From: Schizochytrium sp. TIO01
Taxonomy: Eukaryota > Sar > Bigyra > Thraustochytrida > Thraustochytriidae
Assembly: GCA_004764695.1 (NCBI GenBank)
Contig: SMSO01000037.1
Coordinates: 1,410,247 to 1,474,246 of the forward strand
Direction: 5' to 3'
Length of the DNA: 64,000 nucleotides
Shown here: piece by piece, positions 40,141-51,207 of the stretch
Numbering within the stretch: position 1 is the first letter of the stretch
How the letters are laid out: every line of letters starts with the position of its first letter
The notes under the pieces: model-generated
Database searches by the model: none
Told to the model about the DNA's origin: nothing
The model's input: only the letters and a program-made list of their open reading frames with translations
Position numbers and translations under genes: made by a program

Positions 40141-43100
40141 CAATTATAAAGGAAAACACATTACCTTGATCGCCACTGGCTGTTTTCGACAGTGTTTGAG
40201 TAACGTGAAATAGACAAGCTTGGTAGTTGCAAATTTCAAAGATTGTGTTGAGGTTGCTTCATTAAAGTGGCTCACCATGGCCACCCGGCTTCAATGAAAT
40301 TCCTGGTTCTTCTACCTGCTACGCTTCGGTATTTTGTGATGGCCCACTAGAAGTTGTAGTTCAGCGGATTATCTTAGGATTCTCCTTGTGAAGCGATTCT
40401 ATTTGGGTGAAGGATTCAAACATGTTTTATCCTGATGTAGTAGGAGAGACGGCTTTGCTCAGTGAAAGCATATGAATTATCTACTAACCTATAAGAGAAC
40501 GATGAAAGATCGGCCGCACCGCTTTCGAATTGAAATATAGAACTTGGAAAACCATCCTGGCACCTACCGTTTTCCGTGCATACTCCAATAGGTTGATTTC
40601 CAAGCTGATCATAATTTAAATATATATATATAGATAAAGTATACATAAAGTATATATAAATAATATAAGAAGATCGGAGATGCAAGCTTTGATGTATTTA
40701 CCACAAAACTATCTAGCATCAAATATTGTATGCCTACTACCTATCGTCTGTTAAGAATTGGTAGGTATAACTTGGGTTAATTGTGGAGCTACGCATATAT
40801 CTTCGCCCTGGGCCCGCCCACCATTGTTTTGCGCTCACTATGCTTGCGCAAATACCTGATGACCGCTGGCACGGTACTCTGAGTTTCCTTCGTTGCTATC
40901 GTTGTGCAGTCTGGTTTTGATATCATAGGATGTACTAAGGCCAGCCTATCCGGGAGACGCTCTGTCGAGACTCTCGATTCTTGGGTGTCGCGGGTGACCG
41001 ACAATAACATGTATAACTCATAAACTAGCATTTCCATTTTCTTTTAGTCTCTTCCCTTTCAATGCATAATTTATAGGCTGGCAGCGGCGCCAGCGCGTTA
41101 CCTATGCTTGCCCTCGTCCATGAAATAAAACCGTCGCGGAATACCTGTCAGAAGTTGATAAATAGGACCTATGTGCTTTCAAAGAGCCATTTTCCTTGTA
41201 TTTTTATTCTTTGAAACTTTGAAGTTCCGGGTTATCTTGACCACGCACGGCGGTACTGTTCCTACAACAGCAATATAATTAAGGAAGTGCCGAGTGCCCT
41301 AGTCAACGTGAGGTTAGATAATCCGTTTCCGCATTGCTAAGATGCTTTCCAGCTTAAAACTGCAATTACGTGCTATAAGACTCGAAGCTGAGTGTGCTAA
41401 ATTTTCCCTCTGCAATCTGCCTCACGAATAAAATGAACGTAAGAACCATTTTGCAATTTTCCTCCTTTGAAATTAGAGTCTTCTTTTGCTAGACGTGAGT
41501 TCGGATGGTTATTTTTTAAAGAACACTTGAGGGACCTGGCAACAAACCTTCAATTGTTTTGTCCTGGCTTTGCACTACCTAGCGGTTTTCAATTTTCTTG
41601 CACTTTCCCCTCTCATTAAGTTTTGGCTTTCTATGTTATGGAGGAATAGCTCATCTTGAAGCCTTACGTGGTGGCACGTGGGCGATCGAGAAAAGCCCAA
41701 GTTGAGCTTTGCTACTGCTACCTAGTGTCAACTTCCTGGTCCTTTTAGAAGTTCTAAATACATGGACGAGTTGCCAAGGAGGGAGGGAGGGAGAGAGGGA
41801 GAAACAACTAATTCTCACAGCATAATAGCCTAAGGTGCGAATTATAGAATAGATTGCATTTAAATAGCAGAAACTTGTTGGTTTCTTGCAAACATCATCG
41901 TTCATGATACAGCTGAGGATAAATTGCGTTAACCAGTTTATTTGAATCACTCACTAAAGTAAGGGAAGTGCTCGTAGACGCGTGTGTATTTTTATTTCAC
42001 TCGCTGGTGGAAGAATAAAGCCCAGAGTGAAAGCAGTCGAACTTGTAGCTTTGTCTCTTTTGGGGGCAATGGAAAGAAATTCATGTTTGTCTTTAAAGAA
42101 ATCTACAACTTGAAACTAAGATAGCCCACTCGCGGAGCTAAGGAACAGGAGGAGAGAAGAGAACGCATGAAATGTAGAACCATTGTCTCCCAGCCCAGGG
42201 CTTTCGTATCCCTGCTTCAAAGTTTAGAATTTTCAGAGCAACAATCAATAAGTTCTTCGCATTGTAGTGTAGAATCACGGCATTAAAAGAATGCTCAGGC
42301 ACACAGAGCAGAAGTGCTTTCATCTTAAATTAATTACTCAGTCGAGTCACATTGATCGTTGGAGTATGTTCTATCGTGTGCGAAGTACGGCCTTATCCTG
42401 CGTGCTCAGAGCGCTCGTATCCAGACTGCTCGTTTCAGATGTTCAGATCACAAGACTCGCGGCCCGAAACCGCTCGCGGAGGAGCTAATTTGTGATCCCT
42501 CCAATCTGCGCATTCCTAATGAAGGGACTACGGAAACACTTAGGAATACATAGGTGGAAATTCTTCCACGATATTATTTTTAGTTTTAAAATAAAAAGTA
42601 GAAAATATTAAAAGAAAAAAAAAGATTATCTATTCATACTCCGTAGTGGGTAGCTAATAGGTGTATAGTAGTGCTGGTAGGAAGTAAACAAAAGTAAAGA
42701 AAATGAATAAGTAATAATAATAAGGGAAGAATTAGAGAGCTATGATGCAGCAAATCAATCAATCATAAGTGTATGGATTACCTCTACTACCTAGCTAGAA
42801 TGCAAAAGGCCCGCGAGAAGAAGGATATGCAATATTAGGTGCCACGGTGTTGTCCGGGTAGTGGTGAAAGTTGGCGTTTTGGCAGTAGCTGCCTGTTTGT
42901 AGCTGCGAAGAAGAAACCGGGAACGATTCCAACAATTTCAAGAACCACTTCCTTGACCATGTTTTTCGCTCTCCAGTAGCAGATTAAAACTGCTATGCTC
43001 CTATTAGGAAGGATTAGTAGTACCTGATTTCTAACATTTACAAAGCAAAGCATCAACGATCGATGATGAGATAAGTTACCAAGCGAAGAAACTTTGCTGA

Positions 43101-44025
43101 GGTTTTGCAGACCGATGGAAACCCTATGACGAACTTTGGGGAGAATCACAGAGGATCTAGCGATTTGGTGATATGGCGACTCAGGCTCAGACTTTGGCCA
43201 GATGCTTTGCGATATGACGAAACTGGGTAGGTTGCATGAAATATTTCAACTTTCCTTTTTTTTATTTACAAGATAAAATTTATTATCGTGACCAAAATTA
43301 TATCTTACATAGTATATTATTTATATACTTCTCGACTTCTACCCTTACACTATAGTAGCATGACAAATAGCCAAATTTGAAAAAGTCATCGCGCATCACA
43401 CTTTGAGAGCTATTTTACAGTATTGGCTAGAGACCAGCTATAGTAATGGAATAGGGCTCTAGTAGCATTTCGTCTTTAGTATATCCACAAAAAAAAAGAA
43501 AAAAAAGCAAAAAGCAGAATAGCAGCAGACCCCAATTGATTGCAAAGGTAAGCCGGCGTGGCATGAGGGAGGCAGAGACTGGCAACTTGAGTAGTCTGGA
43601 GGAGGGACTCCTGATGCGTTGCGTAAAATCGAGAATCCAACTGTACACTCTTTGGTAAGGGTATCGAAATATCTATCCATCTTTCTGGTTGCGGTACTCT
43701 TGCTTTTGTGCGTTCGCCATGGCCACTGGAGTGTCCCGTGGACGCTAAGATGTTTTATTGTTATTCTGAAGGGACAGTGTAGAATGCAATTTTGTGTAGG
43801 TGAAGGCCTCGCTTCAAATGACTAGTTTTTGCATGCGTAAGCAGAAAGATTCATCAATTCTGAAAAGAGTGTGCATTGGAAAGCGCAACAGAGAAAGAAC
43901 TATGAAACTAACATTGCATCCCAACATGGCTGTTGTTACTGTATGCTGTTTCTGATGATAAATGCAGAATCGGATTACAGAGACGTTGATTGACGTGTTT
44001 GACGCAGTCAAAAAAACTTGTCAAA
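40141..44025. other. Gap upstream of the first oxidase
   Basis: 3.9 kb of AT-rich DNA with short frames only. A GC-richer patch at about 42360-42550 is open on the plus strand for 65 codons without a match I know. A short GGGA run lies near 41783. The last 300 bases should be the oxidase promoter and leader. Confidence 0.55.
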
Positions 44026-45102
44026 ATGCCTCGCGGATGGAACCAGGCAGGAAACAACTTCACCAAGCGCCGTGCTGTTGTTATTGGCACTGGTGCCCAG
44101 GGTCTCGCGGCAGCATGGAAGCTCCTTGACACTGGCATGTTCGAAGTTGAGGTTATCTCTGACAAAGGAGGCATGATGCCCCCGAATGCCCTTTGGGAGA
44201 TCCCCCCTTACAATGTACAGCCTGAGGCACTTGTGACAAAGTGGGCCAAGGCTACCTTCGGTGAATACCTTGCCCTCAAGGCCACATACGGTGACGAGCC
44301 CGGTGTCTGCTACCCGGTTCCTCTTTACGCGCTCACCCGTAACTCCCTTCCAGGAAAGCACCCTGCTCAGGAGTACCTTGTGAACTATCGTAGTGGCCCT
44401 GAGGTGCTCAAGGAAGAGCTTCTGCAACGTGCTACCAATGGAAAGGCCACCGAGACTTACAAGGAGGCCGAGGCTTATGACTCAATCACTGTGAACACCC
44501 GCAAGTACTTCGCTTGGATGCGCAAGCAGATTACCGCTCTTGGAGGCCGCTTCACGCGTCTGGAGCTAAAAAAGCTCAGCGATGCTTGGACTGGTGCAGA
44601 GCGTGGACAAGTAGACATTGTGGTCAACTGCACCGGCATGGGTGCGTACGACCTTGTGCCTGACAAGAATGTCAAACCCGTCAAGGGCCAGACCGTCCAT
44701 GTTCCTATGGACGAGGTTCGTTGTGCAATGTCCGATTTCGAGAGCCGTTCCTACGCCATTCCCGCTGATGGAGAATGGCTTGAGGTTGGTGGTACCTCTG
44801 AAGAGGGAGTCTGGGACCGCAGCCCTGACCAGGCGATCATCGAGGACCTTGTTGACCGCGCCTCCGAAATGCTGCCCCGCTTGAAGGAGGTTGTTAAGGA
44901 AGGCGACGTGTGGACTGGTTTGCGCCCTGGTCGCGAGGGCGGAGTTCGTTTTGGCATTGACAGCGAGCGCGCCGCAGGCGAGCCTGTTGTTATCCATTGC
45001 TACGGCCATGGTGGCGCTGGCGTTATTACAAGCCTTGGATGTGCCAACGATGTTGCAGCACTTGCGATTGATGCCTGCGAGGTTATCAAGTCCAAGATTT
45101 GA
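44026..45102 (+). CDS. D-amino-acid oxidase family flavoenzyme, copy 1
   Basis: DAO/DASPO enzymes oxidise D-amino acids to 2-oxo acids, ammonia and H2O2, usually in peroxisomes. The product is 358 residues, near the usual 340-350. The start is set at ATG 44026 because the paralog downstream also begins MPRGWN; the frame extends upstream only through a TTG. The FAD site is VVIGTGAQGLAAAWKLL (GxGxxG) near residue 20. Also present are VNCTGMGAYDL (residues ~205), PVKGQTVHVP, GLRPGREGGVRFG (holding the arginine expected to bind the substrate carboxylate) and CYGHGGAGVITSLGCA, the family signature near the C-terminus. It ends in KSKI, a weak PTS1-like tail. Codons are strongly biased toward C and G, suggesting high expression. 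Substrate (neutral or acidic D-amino acid) cannot be told. Confidence 0.94.
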   Translation: MPRGWNQAGNNFTKRRAVVIGTGAQGLAAAWKLLDTGMFEVEVISDKGGMMPPNALWEIPPYNVQPEALVTKWAKATFGEYLALKATYGDEPGVCYPVPLYALTRNSLPGKHPAQEYLVNYRSGPEVLKEELLQRATNGKATETYKEAEAYDSITVNTRKYFAWMRKQITALGGRFTRLELKKLSDAWTGAERGQVDIVVNCTGMGAYDLVPDKNVKPVKGQTVHVPMDEVRCAMSDFESRSYAIPADGEWLEVGGTSEEGVWDRSPDQAIIEDLVDRASEMLPRLKEVVKEGDVWTGLRPGREGGVRFGIDSERAAGEPVVIHCYGHGGAGVITSLGCANDVAALAIDACEVIKSKI

Positions 45103-46433
45103 ATTGATAGTTTTGGATCCCCTTGTGACTATCCTGATCTCAAATGTTTTAGCAGACTTGATATGTGGCATCGTAACTCAGGACACTGTTATACAAAACA
45201 ACAAAAAATGATCACACGACTACATTTGTGTATGCAAACCCTGGGCTCAAGCTAGAAAGTGTACCTAGCATTGTTCAGAAACCGTATTTTAAAAAAGCAT
45301 AAAGTACAATTTCTTAAAACCTGCAATTCGCAGCAGCTGGACTTAGATCACCATCTCCGCAGCTTGTTTTTCTCTTGTACAATAGATGATTTTCCCCTTC
45401 CTTTTTGAAATAGAAATATTGAGAGATTTTTTGAGAGATCGTGCCAAGATTTCTCATTAAATTTGTGAGGATGCATGGTGGTACTTAATTTCCAAGTCTG
45501 CTTCTTGATATTGCCGCATACGAGAGGAATACAGATTCCACCATAGTACATCTTCATACAATTACATTCATTGAGATGTAGCCCTATTAGTTCTGCCTGG
45601 CAAGCAGTTCTGCGTCGTGATGGTTGGGTACTTAGGTAGGCGCCAAGGTGGCTACTATGAAACAAGAAATCTTATTAGCTCTCAAGTATACGTAATATAG
45701 GAAAGTACTAGATTTGGTGCAACATCCATCATTCATACATCGTCGGAACAACTAACATCGTTTTTCAAGGGCTTACGGCACTGAAGCACTAACGGAAACC
45801 CTTCAGATCGTATTCTTACTACCATCGCCTTTGCATATCCGACCAACATTTGTCTAGTGATGACTTCATGTTGAGCCCAGTTCGATTTTTGTGACAGGTT
45901 TCAAACAAGGAGGGTGCGCACACACGTAATAAGGGATGCTTAGGCAAAACTGCAGCACTAGGTCACATTATTATGAACGACAGCAGAAAGCAACTTTTCA
46001 CAGCACTCAAGACTTGTTCTTCAAGTTTGCTGAGAAATCCAATACTGATTCTACGGTAAGCGAAATGATGGGAGACCCTATATCAACAACTTTAGCATTA
46101 GCAATACATCAAGCTGCGCGTTGGACGTAGCTTCTCCTCAAGCAAGGTGAAGCTCGCTGTGGCTGGTTCTCTTGGATATGCCATTTCACGCCTCCAAAGA
46201 TCAGAACCGCTGATGCTTTAATCTCCGTCTTTGGCGCAGGAGGGTTACAACTTTGGGGAGCAGGATATCTGACATGTTTTTGGAATACCCTTTGTTACAG
46301 ATGATACTGACGAACGGTTCTTGCAAAATTTGGAAAACTATCTTGACATATCACTCTCCCACTTCATCTTGAAACTCAGACATTCGCTTCAGGAATCTTC
46401 TACCAAGCCGCACCAAGCCGCAAGCAGAACGTC
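45103..46433. other. Gap between the two oxidase genes
   Basis: 1.3 kb. The first half is AT-rich and plain. From 45936 to about 46300 the plus strand has protein-like patches in changing frames (one ATG ORF of 64 codons at 45936-46130, then a patch near 46140-46220 and another near 46230-46310). They may be a broken gene or an unassembled 5' exon of the second oxidase. Confidence 0.4.
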
Positions 46434-47513
46434 ATGCCTCGGGGATGGAACGATGAAGGAAATAACTTTATGAAGCGTAAAGCAATTGTTATAGGCGCTG
46501 GAGCGCAGGGTCTTTCAACCGCTTGGAAATTATTAGAAAGTGGCATGTTTGACGTCGAAATAATTTTTGACAAGGCAGGGATGATGCCACCAAATGCTCT
46601 GTGGGACATTCCACCGTATAATGTACAGCCAGAGGCACTGTTCACCAAATGGGCAAAGGTCAGCTTTAGTGAATATCTTGCGTTGCGTACGATATACGGA
46701 GATGAGGCAGGGATCAACTATCCTGTTCCATTTTATGCTCTCACCCGTGGAAACCTACCAGGAGATCATCCACGAAAAAATGAGCTAGTTAACTATCGTC
46801 GGGGTAAACAGGTTCTTCAAGAAGAGGCCTTGCAGCGCGCAACGATGGGAACTGCGCACAAAACTTACAATGATGCTGAGGCCTTTGAATCTTTATCCAT
46901 AGACACGCCAAAACACTTTGCTTGGCTAAGAAAGCAAATTCAATCGCTTGGGGGTAAGTTCACCAGAATGGAGCTCGAAAACGTTACTCAGGTGTGTACG
47001 CTTCCTGGGCGTGGCCAAGTCGACCTTATAGTAAACTGCTCTGGGCTAGGAGCATATGATCTAGTGGGAGACCAGGCGCTTCATCCAATTAAAGGTCAAG
47101 TTCTTCACGTTCCTATGGACGAGGTCACTTGTGCAGTATCAGACAACGACACTCGTTCGTATGCAATTCCTGGTGGCCTAGGCCAATGGCTCGAAGTTGG
47201 AGGAACTGCAGAGGAAGGAAATTGGAACAGAGTTCCCAATGCTTCAGTAGTCAACGATGTTGTGAAGCGCGCTTCGGAAATGCTTCCTCGGCTGAAAGAT
47301 GTAGTATCTGAAGGTGATGTTTGGGCAGGTCTTCGACCGGGTCGACGAGGGGGAGTTAGGTTTGGTCTTGATGAGACAGGTGAAGCAGGGTTGCCAATCA
47401 TCATCCATTGCTACGGACACGGAGGAGCTGGGATTATTACCAGTATTGGTTGTGCAATTGATGTGACCGCCCTTGCTGTTGAAGCTTGCAGGATTATTAA
47501 ATCTAATTTGTAA
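46434..47513 (+). CDS. D-amino-acid oxidase family flavoenzyme, copy 2
   Basis: This is a paralog of the gene at 44026, in the same orientation 1.3 kb downstream. It has 359 residues, well over half identical by eye, collinear with almost no gaps. It keeps the FAD motif VIGAGAQGLSTAWKLL, VNCSGLGAYDL, HPIKGQVLHVP, GLRPGRRGGVRFG and CYGHGGAGIITSIGCA. The start ATG is confirmed by the shared MPRGWN opening. Codon use is far less biased and more AT-rich than copy 1, so this copy is probably expressed at a lower level. The C-terminus is KSNL, a non-canonical PTS1-like tail that differs from copy 1. Changed substrate preference or regulation is inference. Its 3' end converges on the aminotransferase. 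Confidence 0.94.
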   Translation: MPRGWNDEGNNFMKRKAIVIGAGAQGLSTAWKLLESGMFDVEIIFDKAGMMPPNALWDIPPYNVQPEALFTKWAKVSFSEYLALRTIYGDEAGINYPVPFYALTRGNLPGDHPRKNELVNYRRGKQVLQEEALQRATMGTAHKTYNDAEAFESLSIDTPKHFAWLRKQIQSLGGKFTRMELENVTQVCTLPGRGQVDLIVNCSGLGAYDLVGDQALHPIKGQVLHVPMDEVTCAVSDNDTRSYAIPGGLGQWLEVGGTAEEGNWNRVPNASVVNDVVKRASEMLPRLKDVVSEGDVWAGLRPGRRGGVRFGLDETGEAGLPIIIHCYGHGGAGIITSIGCAIDVTALAVEACRIIKSNL

Positions 47514-47953
47514 ATTTGATTTTTGCTTCTTACTCAGTGAATTCAGCTAGGTATAATTCTAAAGACCTTTCGTTTAGTGTAACTCTGACAGGCCAAAAAT
47601 AAACTCTTTCTCTCACCAGCGTTTTCCAATACTCGCATGTTCCATGCCATGCAGAGACACCCCTTTGATGCGACTTAATTGTAAAGTGGGCGAGACTTGA
47701 TGACATGTAACGAAGATAGGACAGTTTATCACTGCAATTTAGCAAACCGCAAGGAATGAACCATCTCACTTGCAATTCCACCCTTTTCTGACGTATACAA
47801 TTCCTGCAACATAAGAAACATTTCACTTAGATTTCTTCCTCTTTGTAAACTATTAATGGGGTAAAAATTACAAGAAACAGTATTTCATTTGATCGATGTG
47901 TACTTTTATCTTATTTTTTCAACACAAGGAAAGAGAAGCAAGACCTGTGTCCT
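47514..47953. other. Convergent 3' ends gap
   Basis: 440 bases between the stops of oxidase copy 2 and the aminotransferase, AT-rich, expected to hold both 3' UTRs. No gene seen. Confidence 0.6.
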
Positions 47954-49282
47954 CTAAATATAACGTTGAGCCAACTTGAAAATAGCTTGTACACCCCGTT
48001 CAATTTGCTTACGAGAAGTCATGGAGACACTCACACGCACAGAAGAAAGACAACGTTTATTCATCTCGCGCATTGTCGCCAAGGTCTCTTGATCTTTAGG
48101 GAATTCATAAGTCATGACACAACGTTTGGCAGGCATAAACCTTATGCCCAGATCTATACAATCCCGCTGGAAAGCCTCAGAGCTTGTATCTTCCCAAGGT
48201 CCTTGCAGCATTGTAAAGTAACCTCCCCGTGACCGATGCCAAATCTTAAGTCCAAGATTTGCAGGTGCCGCCTCAATCGCATCCGCAAAAAGATTGGTCC
48301 GTTCACCTAACTCGCGACGTAGCATTTTCAAATGGCTATCAACAAACTCATGGTCCTGTAGCATTTCGGCTATCAGCATGCAAGAAATGGGATTCACACC
48401 TCCACCGCTTGTGATACTGCCTGAGTTTGTGTACAGTTTACGCACCTCAGCTGGGTCACCTTGCACCCAGCCTGCCCGTAAGCCAGGTGCAAATATCTTT
48501 GAGAATGACACCAAGCTGATGATGCGGTGGCTACCAGGGAGGTTTTGTTCTCTCGCAATAGATGCACCATGCGGAATGACAGACCCTGTGAAAGAAAGAA
48601 AGTTGTAAGGTTCATCGAGTAAAAAGTAGGTGTTATATTCCTCAGCAAGTGCAGCTAGTCTTTCTATGTCGTGACGCTGGACCTCTAAACCAGTTGGGTT
48701 ATGGAACGTCGGGCACAAGTACACAAGAGCAAATGGGAACTTTTTGTCTCGTTGCCTTAGCTCGCGTTCAACTGCAGAAATAATATCATCAGTGCGCGGA
48801 AGACCAATTACCTTGGAGCATCCTGCATCACGGAGGATCTTTTCAGCGTGGTAGTATGAAGGTACCTCAACTAGGCACTCGCGTCCACATTCTTGGTATT
48901 CAAGATTACAGGGGTCTTCACTTTGTCGAATTATGCCTCTTGCGAGGATCCCTAGAGCCGCACTGGTGCTAGCACTGGCAAATATTTCTTCAGGTTGCAC
49001 TGGACACCTAAGATGCCGAGTAGCGAATTCTGCGACCTTCTCCCGAAATGGGAGCGGCCCAGCTGTCAGCCCATACTGCAAAGACATTGGATTATCTGCA
49101 ATAATGTTGGTCGCAACTTGCTGCATGGCAGAAGCTAACCTTTTGCTGGGAATCAGGTCTGCCCCGGGCTGACCTTTGTCGAAGGATACTGGCGCACCAG
49201 GTACATCGAGAGTACCCTCTCCAGACCAGTACTGTGGCTGTACAGGAGGAGGCATTACATTGTCGTCTTGTTTGCTCTTCAT
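47954..49282 (-). CDS. PLP-dependent aminotransferase (class I/II, 2-aminoadipate/aromatic type)
   Basis: Fold-type I aminotransferases move an amino group between an amino acid and a 2-oxo acid. This one has 442 residues in one exon. The sequence resembles the AadAT/LysN/ARO8-like subgroup: GQPGADLIP and LQYGLTAGPLPFREKVA near the N-terminus, CPTFHNPTGLEV (substrate loop), YFLLDEPYNFL (PLP-binding Asp), SFSKIFAPGLRAGW with the PLP lysine K262, and a C-terminal VRVSVSM strand with the conserved Arg. No clear mitochondrial targeting peptide is seen. Exact substrate (2-aminoadipate, kynurenine, branched-chain or aromatic) is not readable. Its neighbours are two D-amino-acid oxidases, so linked amino-acid catabolism is plausible. 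Confidence 0.93.
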   Translation of the reverse strand: MKSKQDDNVMPPPVQPQYWSGEGTLDVPGAPVSFDKGQPGADLIPSKRLASAMQQVATNIIADNPMSLQYGLTAGPLPFREKVAEFATRHLRCPVQPEEIFASASTSAALGILARGIIRQSEDPCNLEYQECGRECLVEVPSYYHAEKILRDAGCSKVIGLPRTDDIISAVERELRQRDKKFPFALVYLCPTFHNPTGLEVQRHDIERLAALAEEYNTYFLLDEPYNFLSFTGSVIPHGASIAREQNLPGSHRIISLVSFSKIFAPGLRAGWVQGDPAEVRKLYTNSGSITSGGGVNPISCMLIAEMLQDHEFVDSHLKMLRRELGERTNLFADAIEAAPANLGLKIWHRSRGGYFTMLQGPWEDTSSEAFQRDCIDLGIRFMPAKRCVMTYEFPKDQETLATMREMNKRCLSSVRVSVSMTSRKQIERGVQAIFKLAQRYI

Positions 49283-50958
49283 GATGGTTGTCGAAGTAGT
49301 CTATGATAGAGACCGATTGCGTGTTTGCTTTGCTCCTTCGACAAACCTCCTGATAAACTACTACTACGTAGGTGCCTACTACCTTCCTAACGTCCTATCC
49401 AGTCTTACGAATAGCTCGTTCATTAGGTTAGGTACACACGTGTGCAGACCCAAAGATACCTCCAACCCACGATATCGATAGACAAAAGAAGCTATACTCC
49501 ACTGATATCTCTGCTACGAGCTGGTAGTAGACCTGAAAACATACTCATGAGCCGATCGTATCGCCATACTAATGAAGCAGTACAAATTCTATTATGACGG
49601 TGCAGAAGTTATTACTCCTGGGTCATAAAGTCAATGTTAAAACCAGCTTCATTACAAGCAAAGTTGGCTACATTGATCTTTATGAAATTGTCCAATGGGT
49701 GAAACACCTTTTTCAATTTAGAAATCATCATAAAGTGAACATGGTGGGCTTGGCCGTAAGAGCTGACGCGGACAGTGACTTGAACAACCCGATACTGGGC
49801 ATGTCAGAAGGTTATTTCTCTTGTTGCAGGTCTGCTGTCGAGCTAGACTAGCAGATTATTTGAAAGCAATGGTAGAAAACCTAACACTCCTCTTGTTGTC
49901 CCACAGAGTTGCAATAGCCCTCAATAAGTTGAAATATAATGTCCATCGAAAGCTTCAAGAATGAGATGGTTCTGTTAAATCTCCATGCCTAAGTTGGAGC
50001 TGCATATCCTGTTCTGCTTGCAAGGAACCGAATACATATTCTACGATTCAATGTTGGTGGTCATCCAGCTTGATAAGTCCTTTGCACTTGTCAGATAACC
50101 ACTGATTATAAATACATAGCGTGCGGCTGTAAGCAAACTTCAAGCTCCAGAACAATATGTTTGCTTAGACAACTCTGTAACAGTCTTGAATAATTAGGTG
50201 ATCAGGGTGCTTGAATTGGTTTCACGAGTTTGACAAAACGTTTCCAGCTGATAGTACTACATTGGCGTATTTTGCACGTGCAAAATTCCTAGTTTGAAGT
50301 GCACATTGAGCGCTCAGGACTCATGATTCAAACTACAGCTTTAGCTTCAAACTCAGGTTCCCCACCTGTTCTATTTTGTTTGTATTTTTGTGGGGGGACG
50401 GGAATACAATGCGGTACTTCAATACTATCAAAAAAAGTACGCATAGAGCATACTTTCATATATCGTCACGCTTGAGAGCCCTTTTACCTTCGCTAGTCAG
50501 AGGCTGTTCCTATTAACTGTTGGACGTCAAATTGGGTACAGTCTCAAGTCAAATCATACTATCTCCTACTTAGTGCGGTTTGAAATTTGAGCAGTCATAC
50601 AACTTACCTGATACCAAGTTTGTAACAAACTAACAAAGGGTAGTGTTATCTATCATATAGTAGGAGTTTAAAGGCTTATGACGTTATTCGAATGCAAGTC
50701 ATTGCAAAGCTTTCCTAAAGCCACCAGCAGCGATCTCCAATCATAGTGTCACGTTAGCATATGTCCAAAATAACGAACCTCCAGAGAGGTCGAGGCAGAA
50801 AAGGTACACGACACTATCTAGCCGAAATATTTAATTCTCACGGCTCTTTGCATGCTTTTGTGTACCTACGTTTTGGAGCTTTTTGCTTGTTGCTACATGA
50901 CATTATTTCTCCTCTTTGCAGCAGTTTTTTTTTCTTTCTCTCTTTCTCTTATTTTTTC

Positions 50959-51090
50959 TTCTTCTTCAAGTTCGTTAGCTTCTTCAAGTTCGTTAGCTTC
51001 TTCAAGTTCGTTAGCTTCTTCAAGTTCGTTAGCTTCTTCAAGATCTTTAGCCTTTTCAGCTTCTTCAAGTTCTTCAGGTTCTTTAGGTTG
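50959..51090 (+). repeat. 18-bp minisatellite CTTCTTCAAGTTCGTTAG
   Basis: Four near-perfect copies of an 18-base unit are followed by degenerate copies (TTCAAGATCTTTAG, TTCAAGTTCTTCAG). The unit length is a multiple of three, and several frames stay open on both strands. The plus frame reads SSSLAS-type repeats, the minus frame leucine-lysine repeats. No gene supports either frame. Confidence 0.9.
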
Positions 51091-51125
51091 TTAAGATCAC
51101 TTCTATTGCCATCACTTTTATTTCT

Positions 51126-51207
51126 TTCTTCTTCTTCTTCTTCTTCTTCTTCTTTCTTCTTCTTCTTCTTCTTCTTCTTCTTCTTCTTCTTCTTCTTCTT
51201 CTTCTTG
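51126..51207 (+). repeat. (TTC)n trinucleotide tract
   Basis: About 26 TTC units with one TTTC break, directly downstream of the 18-bp minisatellite. It reads as poly-Ser or poly-Phe on the plus strand and poly-Glu or poly-Lys on the minus strand. Confidence 0.94.

Noticed and set aside
42359-42553. Plus-strand open patch that at first recalled a small ribosomal protein
   Set aside because: The KYGLI-like phrase is too short and the zinc-binding cysteine pattern is absent.
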